Positions 15,904-25,523 of a stretch of DNA of 64,000 nucleotides are shown in pieces. The translations under genes and the position numbers were made by a program. Numbering within the stretch: position 1 is the first letter of the stretch; each line of letters starts with the position of its first letter. Under the pieces are notes generated by a model. That model made no database searches, was not told the origin of the DNA, and was given only the letters and a program-made list of their open reading frames with translations. Source of the stretch: Palsa-601 sp963801185 (GTDB lineage: Bacteria; Actinomycetota; Acidimicrobiia; Acidimicrobiales; Bog-793); the NCBI GenBank assembly GCA_963801185.1, contig CAWDDW010000003.1:248001-312000 (forward strand). The letters run 5' to 3'.

Positions 15904-17175
15904 GTGGGGCATCGGGCACGTGTCGTGGCTGCGACGATGTCCGCGGTGACGGCTCTCGGGCTCGGCGTCGCCAGCGGCTTCGTCGCAGCGAACGCGGCAG
16001 TAGCTGCTTCCAGCCTTGCGGGCCCCATTCTCGACCATCCCCAGTCGCCGGTGTGGCCGAAGGACGCCCCGGATCCCGACGTCGTCGAGTTCGGCTCGAC
16101 GTTCTACGCCTACACGACAGGCAACGCATGGGGGAACCACATCGGCCTGCTCGAGTCGAAGTCACCGGTGTCCGGTTGGCACACGGTCACGAGCGGCCCC
16201 TTCGGGTCCACCGCAGTTCCGACCGGACCGAGCTTCCTTTACCCGAACCTCCTGACTTCTCCGACTGTCGCCAAGATCGGCTCCCGCTACGTGATGTTCT
16301 TCGACGGCCAGCTCAGGTCGGTCGCCGGCCTGTACTGCCTCGCCGTCGCCACTTCTGCAAGCCCCACGGGGCCGTTCGTCGACACGTCACACCACTTCTT
16401 CGGGCCATGCGCCGCCTCGTACAACGGCTCCATCGATCCGGATCTCGTCGCCGGCCCGGACGGACGGTACTGGCTTCTCTGGAAGGAGAACGACAGCGGG
16501 CCGTACACGTCGGCGCAGATCTTCTCCCAGGAGCTCTCGACGAGCGGGACTGCGCTCGTCGGCAAGTCGCACGTCCTTCTCACTCAGGACTCGGGCACTT
16601 TCCGTTGGGAGTCGACGGTGGAGAACCCGGCGCTCACCTACGCCGGTGGGACGTGGTGGCTCTTGTTCTCAGCGGGCCTCTGGACGAACTCCTCCTACTC
16701 AGAAGCGATGGTGAAGTGCGCAGGGCCGGATGGGCCCTGCGGTACCGACCCCGGACAGATCCTCACGAGCTACGGCCCGGTACACGGGCCGGGGGGCGCG
16801 ACTGCTTTCGAGGACCGGCTCGGCGTCTGGTATCTCGACTTCGCCGCCTGGACCGGTGCGTGCACGGGCCAGGGCGGCACATGCGGGCGAGAGCTGTACG
16901 TGACCCCGATCGAGTTCAGTTTGCTCACCGTGACCACGACCTCACTGCCGACCGGAAAGGTTGGTCAGGGCTACCGGGGGGCGCTCGCAGCAGACGGAGG
17001 GCTGGGTACGCGCACCTGGAGATCCTCCGCATTGCCGAAGGGGCTCCGCCTGAACCCGGCCACCGGTGAAGTGCTCGGGACTCCGAGGAGAGCCGGCTCG
17101 AAGCGCGTCGTCTTCACGGTCTCGACCGGCGCAGTCAAGCACGGTCAAACGATCACCGTCACCGTCAAGTCCTGA
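15904..17175 (+). CDS. Secreted GH43-like glycosidase with C-terminal Ig-like domain
   Basis: The protein has 423 residues from GTG 15904 with an N-terminal signal peptide (VTALGLGVASGFVAANAAVA). The five-bladed GH43 pattern is suggested by DAPDPDVVEFGSTFYAYTTG (general base Asp), NGSIDPDLVAGPDGRYWLLW (pKa-modulating Asp) and RWESTVENPALTYAGGTWWL (acid Glu). Residues from about 335 (LTVTTTSLPTGKVGQGYRGA) form a putative Ig domain ending in TVTVKS. Activity on arabinan or xylan side chains is typical of GH43 but not shown here. It diverges from the S53 protease gene. Confidence 0.83.
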   Translation: MGHRARVVAATMSAVTALGLGVASGFVAANAAVAASSLAGPILDHPQSPVWPKDAPDPDVVEFGSTFYAYTTGNAWGNHIGLLESKSPVSGWHTVTSGPFGSTAVPTGPSFLYPNLLTSPTVAKIGSRYVMFFDGQLRSVAGLYCLAVATSASPTGPFVDTSHHFFGPCAASYNGSIDPDLVAGPDGRYWLLWKENDSGPYTSAQIFSQELSTSGTALVGKSHVLLTQDSGTFRWESTVENPALTYAGGTWWLLFSAGLWTNSSYSEAMVKCAGPDGPCGTDPGQILTSYGPVHGPGGATAFEDRLGVWYLDFAAWTGACTGQGGTCGRELYVTPIEFSLLTVTTTSLPTGKVGQGYRGALAADGGLGTRTWRSSALPKGLRLNPATGEVLGTPRRAGSKRVVFTVSTGAVKHGQTITVTVKS

Positions 17176-17249
17176 GAGCGGGTATTCTCGCTCTCGTGCG
17201 CAACTGATCTTCTGTCGAGCCCCTCGCCTTTCTGCTCCAGGAGATTGCT

Positions 17250-18924
17250 TTGCCTTTGCCTTCCGCCACACCGTCTCTCGCGACATTGGTCGCCCACCGC
17301 ATCACGAAGCATCGCGGCCTCGCGCCCATCCTCGTCGAGGTCGACATCACGATCGGCCCGGAGCACCGCATCGGGATCATCGGCCCGAACGGGGTCGGGA
17401 AGACGACGCTCCTGCGCATCCTCGCCGGCCTGGATGAGCCGGACTCCGGCCGTCTCTCGCTTGCCCCGACCACGGCGACCGTCGGCTACCTGGCACAGGA
17501 GCCCGAAGCACTGGAGGGCGAGACGCTGGAGAGCTCAGCTCGGCCGCCGCACAGGCGTGCACGCTGCCGAGCGGCGACTGACCGAGGCGGCCGACGCGCT
17601 CGCTTCGTCGCAACCCGGGTCCGACGACGAGTACTCGGTCGCCCTCGAGCGCTACCTCGCGCTCGGCGCGCCGGACTTCGAGGCGCGAACCGGAGAGGTC
17701 CTCGACAGCCTCGGTCTTCAGCAGCGCTTGCTCGGCATCCCGACACGCGGGCTGTCAGGAGGGCAGCGCGCCAAGGCGTCCTTGGCAGGTCTGTTGCTCT
17801 CCCGTTTCGACCTGCTCTTGCTGGACGAGCCTACGAACGACCTCGACTTCGATGGCCTCGACCGGCTGGAGACCTTCTTGCAAGGGCGTTCCGGGGGGTT
17901 GGTGTTGGTCTCGCACGACCGTGCGTTTCTCGAGGGGATCGTGACGTCGGTGGTCGAGATCGACGAGGCGAGCCATCGGGCGACGAGTTACGCCGGCGGG
18001 TTCGCGGCCTACCTCGAGGCGCGCGAGACCGCTCGGCGCCACGCGGCCGAGGCTTACGAGGCTTACGTCGAAGAGCGCGACCGGCTGAAGGCTCGCGAGC
18101 GCGAGCAGCGCCAATGGTCCGTCCAGGGCGTCAGCCGCGAGCGCCGCAATCCACGGGACAACGACAAGGCGCAGCGGGACTTCCGGATCAATCGCACCGA
18201 GAAGCAGGCCTCGAAAGTCCGCATCACCGAAAAGGCCCTGGAACGGCTGGAGGCCGTCGAGCGGCCGTACGAGCCCTGGCAGCTCAACCTCGACCTCGCG
18301 AGCACCCGGCGTTCGGGCGACGTCGTTGCGCGGCTGCAAGGCGCCGTGGTCGAGCGCGGCGGATGGCGGCTCGGCCCGATCGACCTCGAGGTGGCGTGGG
18401 CGGAGCGGCTCGCCGTGCTCGGGCCGAAAGGGAGCGGGAAGTCGACCTTGATCGCCGCGCTGCTCGGGCGCGTGGAGCTTGCAGAGGGGACACGATGGGT
18501 CGGCCCCTCGGTGGTGGTGGGGGAGCTCGCGCAGGCGCGGGGGCGTTTCTTGGAGGGCGGCGGCACGCTCGTCGAGGAGTTCCTCGAGACGACCGGGAAG
18601 ACGGTGGCCGAGGGGCGGTCCTTGCTTGCAAAATTCGGGTTGGGCGCCAGGCACGTCGAACGGCTGGCCCGCTCGTTGTCACCCGGTGAGCGCACGAGGG
18701 CGGAGCTGGCGCTGCTCATGGCCCGGGGGACCAACTGCCTCGTCCTCGACGAGCCCACCAACCATCTCGACCTCCCGGCGATCGAGCAGATCGAGCAGGC
18801 CTTGTCAGCGTGGCAAGGGACCCTGATCCTCGTGACCCACGACCGTCGCCTGCTCGAGTCCGTGAGCCTCAGTCGACGCGTGCGCCTCGACGATGGGCGG
18901 CTGCTGTCCGATCTGCCCTACTAG
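17250..18924 (+). CDS. ABC-F family ATPase, broken by a one-base frameshift
   Basis: TTG 17250 follows AGGAG at 6 bp. The first frame gives Walker A GPNGVGKTTLLRILAG (from residue 45) and runs to LAQEPEALEGETLES. The rest is in the next frame from QLGRRTGVHAAERRLTEAAD to the end: signature LSGGQRAKAS, Walker B LLLDEPTNDLDF, an inter-domain linker with a basic coiled coil, then second-domain GPKGSGKST, SLSPGERTRAEL and LVLDEPTNHLDL. Dropping T17535 joins the frames exactly at the family's spacing. There are no membrane segments, as expected for soluble ABC-F proteins that act on ribosomes. Either a sequence error or a recent mutation. Confidence 0.88.
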
Positions 18925-18945
18925 TTGACGGCATAGTCTCAGGCG

Positions 18946-19401
18946 ATGAGCTCGGTCGAGGCGGAGGCGGCTATGCGAGTCGCTCTCGAGGAAGCAGCTT
19001 TGGCGGAAGCGGCCGGCGATGTCCCCATCGGGGCGGTGGTCCTGGTCGGCGGGTCGATCGTGGCGCGGCGTCACAACGAGCGGGAGGTGCTCGGTGACCC
19101 GACCGCTCATGCGGAGGTTCTGGCGTTGCGTGATGCCGCCGCTGTGCTCGGGTCATGGCGTCTGCTCGGCGCCTCGTTGGTCGTGACATTGGAGCCTTGC
19201 GTCATGTGCGCGGGCGCCGCGGTCGCCGGGCGGGTCGAGCGAGTCGTGTTCGGGGCGCCGGACTTGAAAGGCGGTGCGTGCGGGTCCCTCTACAACGTGT
19301 GCGCCGATCCCCGTCTCAACCACGAGGCCGAGGTCGTACCCGGTGTTCTCGAGGCTGAATGCGCCGAGATGATGCGGCGTTATTTCGCGAAGCGTCGCTA
19401 G
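18946..19401 (+). CDS. tadA: tRNA adenosine(34) deaminase
   Basis: The protein has 151 residues. Zinc and proton-shuttle residues are H55 and E57 (TAHAEVLAL) plus C85/C88 (EPCVMCAGA). The PIGAVVLVGGSIVARRHNER segment is typical of TadA, which makes inosine at the wobble position of tRNA-Arg(ACG). It starts 21 bp after the ABC-F gene on the same strand. Confidence 0.95.
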   Translation: MSSVEAEAAMRVALEEAALAEAAGDVPIGAVVLVGGSIVARRHNEREVLGDPTAHAEVLALRDAAAVLGSWRLLGASLVVTLEPCVMCAGAAVAGRVERVVFGAPDLKGGACGSLYNVCADPRLNHEAEVVPGVLEAECAEMMRRYFAKRR

Positions 19402-19528
19402 CGCACATGAGCCCGGCTGGCAGAGTGGGCGGCGGCTGGAGGTCAACTTGAACTGTCCGCCCGGGGGCATGCAGTCCAACACCAAGACCGGATCGTCGCT
19501 CTGCTGTTAGCGTTGGCGGCGACCTGCC

Positions 19529-21094
19529 ATGAGGATCACCTGCACTGGCCATGCCGGCATATTCATCGAGACCGCCACCAGCTCCATCCTTTGCGACCCC
19601 TGGCGGTCTCCGGCGTATTTCGCCTCTTGGTTCGTCTTCCCCGACAACAGCAACGTCGACTTCACCTCGCTCCATCCCGACTACCTCTACATCTCCCACC
19701 TCCACAGAGATCACTTCGATCCCCGACTGCTCGAAGCAGCAGTCCCGAAGACGGCAACGGTTCTCCTGCCGGACTTCCCGACCGATGACCTGCGCGACTC
19801 ACTGTCCGAACTTGGTTTTTCTTCGTTCCTCCAGACTCACAATGGCGAGCCCCTCGAGGTCGACGGCCTCAGGTTGATGGTCGTCTCCGTGACCTCGCCC
19901 AACGACGGGCCCCTCGGCGACTCTGCGCTTGCGGTCGATGACGGCGAAGTGAAGATCCTGAACCAGAACGATGCCAGGCCCCGAGACTGGGACCCAATAG
20001 ACGAGTTCGGCCCCTATGACGGGCACTTCGTCCAGTACTCCGGGGCAATTTGGTGGCCTGTCGCGTATGAGTTGGCGCCGGCGACGAAGCGGGCGCTGGC
20101 CGCGCGCAAGAGAGCGGATGGGATGTTGCGGGCGACGCGTTTCATCGAGAAGGTGGGCGCTTCATCCGTGTTCCCCAACAGCGGGCCGCCGGCCTTCCTC
20201 GACGAGGATCTGTTCGGCTACAACGACCTTTCGAACAGCGACGACAATCCCTTCCCGGACCAGACCGTGTTCATCGACTATTTGGCCGAACGTGGCCACG
20301 ACAACGCCCGACTGCTCATACCCGGAAGTGTCGCGGAGCTGAAGCAGCGCTGCCCTTCCACCGACGATGACGAAAACCTCGGTTGCAAAATCAGTCACCC
20401 ACTTCCCGATGAGGATGTGCGGAGCATCTTCACTGACAAGAAGCGGTACCTCGAGGCATATGCCGAGCGGGAGCGGCCCCGCATCGACATGGAGCGACTG
20501 TCGTGGCCCCGGTACAAGGGGAGCCTGACGGAGGCTCTAGCAGAGTGGTGGAATCCGCTGCTTGCTCTGGCGGACCACATCGGACCAGGCGTTGGAGGCC
20601 CGGTGCTCCTCGAGATCGGTGAGGAGAAGGTGGTGATCGACTTCCCCGCACGGGAGGTTCGCAAGTGGGTCGGAGAGGAGTGCAACTATCGCTTCGCCGT
20701 TGCAAGTGAGCTCGTCGAGGCGCTCGTCGCCGAGCACGAGACCGACTGGGTAAACAGCCTGTTCTTGTCGCTCAGGTTCCGCGCTTCACGGCGAGGCCAG
20801 TACAACGAGTTCATCTGGGCTTTCTTCAAGTGTCTCGCGCCGGATCGACTGTCCTATGCCGACGGTTGGTACGCCGAGAAGGAGGGTGTCGACGAGCTCA
20901 TCCGGATCGGCGATTTCATGGTCCAGCGCCGCTGTCCGCACCTGAAGGCGGATCTGGCCCGCTTCGGCGAAGTCGATCACGGGATCCTCCAGTGCGCCAT
21001 GCACGGGTGGCGTTTCGATCTGGCGACCGGAACGTGCCTCACTTCATGTGATCACGAGATCGTCTCGGTCCCTGTCGACGAGTCTCAGCGTTAG
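19529..21094 (+). CDS. NamH-like hydroxylase: MBL-fold domain plus C-terminal Rieske [2Fe-2S]
   Basis: The protein has 521 residues. The N-terminal metallo-beta-lactamase-like part has SHLHRDHFD (H57, H59, D61, H62). The C-terminal Rieske motifs are C469-P-H471 (RRCPHLKADL) and C489-x2-H492 (LQCAMHGWRF). This order is that of CMP-Neu5Ac hydroxylase and of mycobacterial NamH, which hydroxylates UDP-N-acetylmuramic acid to the N-glycolyl form. From memory the NamH match extends over the whole length (ILCDPWRSPAYFASWFVFPD, QYSGAIWWPV, DWVNSLFLSLRFRA). It would give lysozyme-resistant N-glycolyl peptidoglycan. The reductase partners are not in the window. Confidence 0.85.
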   Translation: MRITCTGHAGIFIETATSSILCDPWRSPAYFASWFVFPDNSNVDFTSLHPDYLYISHLHRDHFDPRLLEAAVPKTATVLLPDFPTDDLRDSLSELGFSSFLQTHNGEPLEVDGLRLMVVSVTSPNDGPLGDSALAVDDGEVKILNQNDARPRDWDPIDEFGPYDGHFVQYSGAIWWPVAYELAPATKRALAARKRADGMLRATRFIEKVGASSVFPNSGPPAFLDEDLFGYNDLSNSDDNPFPDQTVFIDYLAERGHDNARLLIPGSVAELKQRCPSTDDDENLGCKISHPLPDEDVRSIFTDKKRYLEAYAERERPRIDMERLSWPRYKGSLTEALAEWWNPLLALADHIGPGVGGPVLLEIGEEKVVIDFPAREVRKWVGEECNYRFAVASELVEALVAEHETDWVNSLFLSLRFRASRRGQYNEFIWAFFKCLAPDRLSYADGWYAEKEGVDELIRIGDFMVQRRCPHLKADLARFGEVDHGILQCAMHGWRFDLATGTCLTSCDHEIVSVPVDESQR

Positions 21095-21150
21095 AAGGGG
21101 CGGGACGACGGCAGATTCGGGTGGGGCTCCCATCGCCTAGTCTCTACGGC

Positions 21151-21236
21151 GGAGGGATGCGAGAGTGGCCGAATCGGGCGGTCTCGAAAACCGTTGTACG
21201 TCATGCGTACCGTGGGTTCGAATCCCACTCCCTCCG
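21151..21236 (+). tRNA. tRNA-Ser (anticodon CGA)
   Basis: Acceptor GGAGGGA pairs with TCCCTCC (21229-21235), with G21236 as discriminator. The anticodon arm CGGT-CTCGAAA-ACCG gives CGA. A class II long variable arm (TTGTACGTCATGCGTAC) and T-arm GTGGGTTCGAATCCCAC are present. Confidence 0.97.
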
Positions 21237-21424
21237 CTTGTGAGCCCATACCAAGGAAGAGCGCCTTCTTACCGAAGCCCGGGCTTTTGACGTCATAGCG
21301 CCGGACCGCGCATGTCTGGTCAGCCACTTCGTGTCGCGACCCATGCCGCGAGGAGGTCCTCGGGCTCAGTGAAGCTCAGGTCTCTGTCGTCCACGTCGTC
21401 TACCGGGCCTGCGATGATCGGACA

Positions 21425-22360
21425 ATGGACACAGCGCACGGGACTCACGACCACGCCCACGATCCTCGCAACGACGAGATCCTGATCTCGATCAACGGCG
21501 AACTCGTGCGGCGGGGGGAGGCGGTGGTGAGTGTGTTCGATGCGGGTTTCGTACTTGGAGACGGGGTCTGGGAAGGGTTGCGAGTCGTGGACGGGCACCC
21601 GGCCTTCCTCGAAGCGCACCTCGACCGCCTCTACGAAGGCGCCGCCGCCATCGCCCTTGACATCGGGCTGACCAGGGAGGATCTCACGGCGCAGCTCTAC
21701 CGTACCCTCGCTGCGAACGACATGACCGGAGACGGCGTTCACATCCGCCTGATGGTCACTCGCGGGCCCAAGTCGACGCCTTACCAGGATCCCCGCATGT
21801 CGGCGGGGCCGCCGACAGTGGTGATAATCGCCGAGCACAAGGACCCGCTGCCTTCAACGGTGGAACGCGGCCTGTCGCTCTTCACGGTCCATGTCCGCAG
21901 GGCGTCCCCCGACACTTTGGACCCGAAACTCAACTCCCACAGCAAGTTGAGCGACGTCCTCGCTTGCATCCAGGCATACACGGCTGGCGCTGACGAGGCC
22001 TTGATGTTGGACCCGCTGGGCGGCATTGCGACTTGCAACTCGACTCACTTCTTCATCGTGCGAAAGGGAGAAGTGTGGACTTCGACGGGTCAGTACTGCC
22101 TCGCCGGAATCACGCGGTCCAACGTTCTCCAGTTGTGTGCGAACGCCGGGATAGTCGCCCGAGAAAAATGCTTCAGCCTCACCGAGGTGTACAGCGCCGA
22201 AGAGGCGTTCGTCACCGGGACGTTCGCCGGGCTGGTCCACGTGCATACAGTTGACGGTCGCCGCATCGGGACTGGGCAGCGCGGTCCGGCGGTTGAGCGG
22301 CTGCAGTCGCTCTACCGACAACTGCTGAGAGACGACGCCTCAGGACGGCGTGCTCCGTGA
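21425..22360 (+). CDS. Class IV PLP aminotransferase (BCAT/D-amino-acid-aminotransferase-like)
   Basis: The protein has 311 residues. Fold-type IV features: SVFDAGFVLGDGVWEGLRVV, EAHLDRLYEGAAAI, the PLP-Lys region DTLDPKLNSHSKLSDVLACI (K168 most likely, K174 the alternative) and EVYSAEEAFVTGTFAGLVHV near the cofactor phosphate. It overlaps the next gene by GTGA. In plants a homologous aminotransferase is fused to a sulfotransferase-like domain, which here is the neighbouring gene. The amino donor/acceptor pair is not known. Confidence 0.88.
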   Translation: MDTAHGTHDHAHDPRNDEILISINGELVRRGEAVVSVFDAGFVLGDGVWEGLRVVDGHPAFLEAHLDRLYEGAAAIALDIGLTREDLTAQLYRTLAANDMTGDGVHIRLMVTRGPKSTPYQDPRMSAGPPTVVIIAEHKDPLPSTVERGLSLFTVHVRRASPDTLDPKLNSHSKLSDVLACIQAYTAGADEALMLDPLGGIATCNSTHFFIVRKGEVWTSTGQYCLAGITRSNVLQLCANAGIVAREKCFSLTEVYSAEEAFVTGTFAGLVHVHTVDGRRIGTGQRGPAVERLQSLYRQLLRDDASGRRAP

Positions 22361-23070
22361 CCGCCGGCGTTCGCGTAGCCGTCTGGTCAGGACCGCGCAG
22401 CATCTCGACGGCGCTGATGCGATCCTGGGAGAACCGCCCGGATTGCAGGGTTGTCGACGAGCCGCTGTACGCCTACTACCTCGAGACGACCGGGCTGAAC
22501 CACCCCGGCCGTGACGAGATCATCGCGACAGGCCAGACGTCCTGGCAAGCGGTCGTGACAGACCTGACGGGTCCGGTCGACGGCGTCTACTACCAAAAAC
22601 ACATGGCCCAACATCTGATCCCGCAGCTGCCGCGTGCTTGGATCGCCTCGCTCACGAACGTGCTCTTGATACGTGACCCGGTCGAAGTGGTCGCGTCGTA
22701 CGTGCGCTCTCGGGCCGAGGTCACCGATTACGACATCGGCCTCGTCCAACAAGCTGAGCTCTTCGACCAACTTGGCGGGACCGCTCCGGTGATTGATTCT
22801 GCCGACTTTTTGCAGGATCCCGAGGCCTACACGCGCTGGATGTGTGCCTACGCCGGCGTCGACTTCACGGCCGCGATGCTCGAGTGGCCCGCCGGACCGC
22901 GAGAGTCCGACGGCGTGTGGGCGCCTTATTGGTACGACTCAGTGCTGGCGTCGACAGGCTTCCGGCCGTATCGGCGCCGCGACATCGAGCTGTCACAGCC
23001 AGCCCTTGAGGTGGCCGACAGGAATCGTCCGCACTATTCGAGACTTCGTGCGGCGAGAGTTGTGCTTTGA
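22357..23070 (+). CDS. Sulfotransferase-like protein coupled to the class IV aminotransferase
   Basis: The protein has 237 residues from GTG 22357, overlapping the aminotransferase stop by 4 bp. The PAPS 5'-phosphate loop is recognisable as WSGPRSISTALMRSWENR near the start, and VLLIRDPVEVVASYVRSRAE matches the 3'-phosphate motif of sulfotransferases. Because the two genes are one unit, it probably acts on the same metabolite as the aminotransferase, or binds rather than transfers. Function inferred only. Confidence 0.8.
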   Translation: MTAGVRVAVWSGPRSISTALMRSWENRPDCRVVDEPLYAYYLETTGLNHPGRDEIIATGQTSWQAVVTDLTGPVDGVYYQKHMAQHLIPQLPRAWIASLTNVLLIRDPVEVVASYVRSRAEVTDYDIGLVQQAELFDQLGGTAPVIDSADFLQDPEAYTRWMCAYAGVDFTAAMLEWPAGPRESDGVWAPYWYDSVLASTGFRPYRRRDIELSQPALEVADRNRPHYSRLRAARVVL

Positions 23071-23167
23071 ACGGAGAGGTGCGGGAGCGTCCGAGTCACT
23101 GGTCAGCTTCCATCGACAATGAGGCGCTTCCGGTTGATCCGATCCGAGCGGCAGCTACCTTCACTGC

Positions 23168-23202
23168 TTGACTGACTGACTCATTCAGTTTATAGAGCAG
23201 CT
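23168..23202 (+). promoter_or_regulatory. Promoter with operator for TetR; leaderless start
   Basis: TTGACT (23168-23173), 17 bp, TATAGA (23191-23196), then 6 bp to the ATG at 23203. The spacer holds the perfect inverted repeat ACTGA-CTCAT-TCAGT (23175-23189). The layout predicts autorepression by the encoded TetR and a leaderless transcript. Confidence 0.8.
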
Positions 23203-23901
23203 ATGGCCCGATCTCTCCCACCCGAACGGCTGGTACGAATCTCGGAGGCTGCAACGCAGGCGTTCGGTCGCCTCGGGTACAAGCGAACCCACATGTCCGA
23301 AGTCGCGACCGCCGCCGGTCTGTCCTCCGGGGCGATCTACACCTACGTCGAGAGCAAGGAGGCCCTGTTCCACCTAGTGTTCGCGCAGGCGTTCGACCTC
23401 TTCGCAGAGGGCGCGCCGCCGCTCCCGCTCGCAACGCCTGCACCCGGTGAGACCGTGGCGATCATCCGAGAGGGTCTGCGCCGAACCGCCGGCACCCCGA
23501 TATTGCGCGCCGCCGTCGAGGCCGACTCCCCTGCGGATGTGCGTGCCGAGCTCGGGGCGATCGTAGAGGAGCAGTACGACATGATCGAACGGCTCTGGCC
23601 TGTGCTGGCGGTGATCGAAGAGTCGGCCATTGATCTCCCTGAGCTCGAGGAGATGTACTTCGCCCGAGGGCGACCTGGCCAAATGCGAGCGCTCGCGCGG
23701 TACCTCTCAACCCGAGCCCTTAGCGGCGACCTGCGAGCGACGCTCGACGCAGAGATCACCGCTCGGATCGTGACTGAGGCCGTGGTCTGGTTCGCTTGGC
23801 ATCGACGCGACGACCGCGATGGGAAGCGGTTCGACGACGAGCTGGCCCGTCGCGCTGTCGTCGAGTTCGTCTGCGACGCACTCCACGATCCGGTCCGATG
23901 A
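23203..23901 (+). CDS. TetR-family transcriptional regulator
   Basis: The protein has 232 residues. The N-terminal HTH is ISEAATQAFGRLGYKRTHMS, then EVATAAGLSSGAIYTYVESK. The C-terminal domain is helical and unassigned. The operator sits in its own promoter. The gene overlaps the next by ATGA, so it is co-transcribed with the membrane glycosyltransferase it may control. Confidence 0.92.
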   Translation: MARSLPPERLVRISEAATQAFGRLGYKRTHMSEVATAAGLSSGAIYTYVESKEALFHLVFAQAFDLFAEGAPPLPLATPAPGETVAIIREGLRRTAGTPILRAAVEADSPADVRAELGAIVEEQYDMIERLWPVLAVIEESAIDLPELEEMYFARGRPGQMRALARYLSTRALSGDLRATLDAEITARIVTEAVVWFAWHRRDDRDGKRFDDELARRAVVEFVCDALHDPVR

Positions 23902-25469
23902 CATCGGCCGCCGCCGTCGACGCCCACGCCGGGCGATCTTCACCCGGCTCCGAAGCGAGAACACCGACGCCGCAGCGCGGCCTCGGGCGCTTTGCTGCTA
24001 GGCCCGTCTTCCTGGTCGGTGCCGGGCTCTTCGTGCTCAAGATGGCCCTGGCAAACCGGTACGGCTTTCACCGCGACGAGCTGTACTTCCTCGACTGTGC
24101 TCGGCACCTGCAAGGCAGCTACGTAGACCAGCCGATCCTGACACCGTTGCTGGCCCGAGTGTCGCTGTCGCTCTTCGGGGTGTCGCTTCTCGGCCTCCGC
24201 CTGTGGTCGGCGCTCGCAACGGCGGCCACCGTGGTGGTCGGCGGGTTGCTGGCTCGCGAACTCGGAGGGGGGCGCCGGTCGCAGGTACTTGCCGCCATAG
24301 GTGCCGCCACGATGCCTGTGCTCCTGGCCGCCGGCCACACGATGGGCACAACGCCCCTCGACATCTTGGCCTGGGCGACGTTGGCGCTCGTCGTCGTTCG
24401 TATCGGGCGCACCGGCAACACGCGCGGCTGGGTTGTCGGCGGGCTTGTCCTCGGCGCCGGGCTGGCGAACAAGCACAGCGCGGCCTTTTTTGCTGTGGCG
24501 ATCTTCGTCGGAGCGCTCTTGAGCGGAGGATCGCGCCTGGTCATGAACCGGTGGTTCCTCGCTGGCGCAGCGATCGCCGCTTGCTTCACGGTTCCCGACG
24601 TTTGGTGGCAGGCGCTGCACGGCTGGCCAACCATCGCGATGACGCGGAGCCTGAACCAGGAGAACGGCGGACTCGGCAATATCGGCAACTGGGTCGTCGG
24701 CCAAGTTCTCATGGCGAGCCTGGCCCTCATGTGGGTGTGGCTGTCGGGGATCAAGTTCCTGTGGCGATCGGGTCATCCGCTATGGCGAGCCCTCGTGTGG
24801 GCTTACGGCCTGTTGTTCGTCTTCTTCGCACTCACGACCGGGGCGAAGATCTATTACCTGGCCGGCGCCTACGTCTACCTGCTGGCTGCGGGCGCGGTAT
24901 CCATCGAGGGGAGGCTGGCTTCGCGCCAGGTGCGCCTCCCGCGCCTCTTGGCAGCGACCGCGCTGACCACGGCAATCGCGCTGCCCCTCGTGCTCCCGGT
25001 GCTGCCAGCCGACGAGATCGGTTGGACCTACAAGGTCAACCAGGCATTGGCTGAGGAAGTCGGTTGGCCCGAGCTGGTCCACTCGGTGGCCACAGTGTGG
25101 CACTCTTTGCCCGCCGATCAGCAGGCACACGGCGTCATCTTCACCGCTGAATACGGCGAGGCGGGCGCTATCAACGAACTGGGAGGGCGTGCGGGCCTGC
25201 CCGTTGCAGTGAGCGGACAGAATAACGAGTGGTTCTGGGGTCCCGGCAACCCCGACGCCACCACCGTGGTCGCCGTCGCACCGGGACCGGTGGATACAAC
25301 CGGCTACGGCTCGTACCTGTCGAAGTTCTTCAAACGTGTCCGTGTCGTAGCCACTCTCTCGAACACCGCCGGGCTCCACAACCAGGAATGGGGTGGGCAC
25401 ATATACATATGCACCGAGCCCCGGCATCTGTGGGGAACCATGTGGCCGCTGCTGCGCCACTACGACTGA
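23898..25469 (+). CDS. ArnT/PMT-like (GT39-type) membrane glycosyltransferase
   Basis: The protein has 523 residues from ATG 23898, which overlaps the TetR stop by 4 bp. At least nine hydrophobic segments follow. The first loop carries NRYGFHRDELYFLDCARHLQ, the Asp/Glu motif of GT-C enzymes that use polyprenyl-phosphate sugars, then YVDQPILTPLLAR. The C-terminal roughly 120 residues form an outside domain (QNNEWFWGPG, WGGHIYICTEPRH). It probably glycosylates a lipid or cell-wall polymer outside the membrane. Acceptor unknown. Confidence 0.87.
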   Translation: MTSAAAVDAHAGRSSPGSEARTPTPQRGLGRFAARPVFLVGAGLFVLKMALANRYGFHRDELYFLDCARHLQGSYVDQPILTPLLARVSLSLFGVSLLGLRLWSALATAATVVVGGLLARELGGGRRSQVLAAIGAATMPVLLAAGHTMGTTPLDILAWATLALVVVRIGRTGNTRGWVVGGLVLGAGLANKHSAAFFAVAIFVGALLSGGSRLVMNRWFLAGAAIAACFTVPDVWWQALHGWPTIAMTRSLNQENGGLGNIGNWVVGQVLMASLALMWVWLSGIKFLWRSGHPLWRALVWAYGLLFVFFALTTGAKIYYLAGAYVYLLAAGAVSIEGRLASRQVRLPRLLAATALTTAIALPLVLPVLPADEIGWTYKVNQALAEEVGWPELVHSVATVWHSLPADQQAHGVIFTAEYGEAGAINELGGRAGLPVAVSGQNNEWFWGPGNPDATTVVAVAPGPVDTTGYGSYLSKFFKRVRVVATLSNTAGLHNQEWGGHIYICTEPRHLWGTMWPLLRHYD

Positions 25470-25523
25470 AGTCCGCACTGAGAAGGCGTTCACGGGCCGG
25501 TTCCAAGGGCCCCCTTGCCATCC

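Noticed and set aside
17520..17545. Programmed +1 frameshift in the ABC-F gene
   Set aside because: No slippery codon or stop-codon context is visible, and six other genes show the same kind of defect, so sequence error is simpler.
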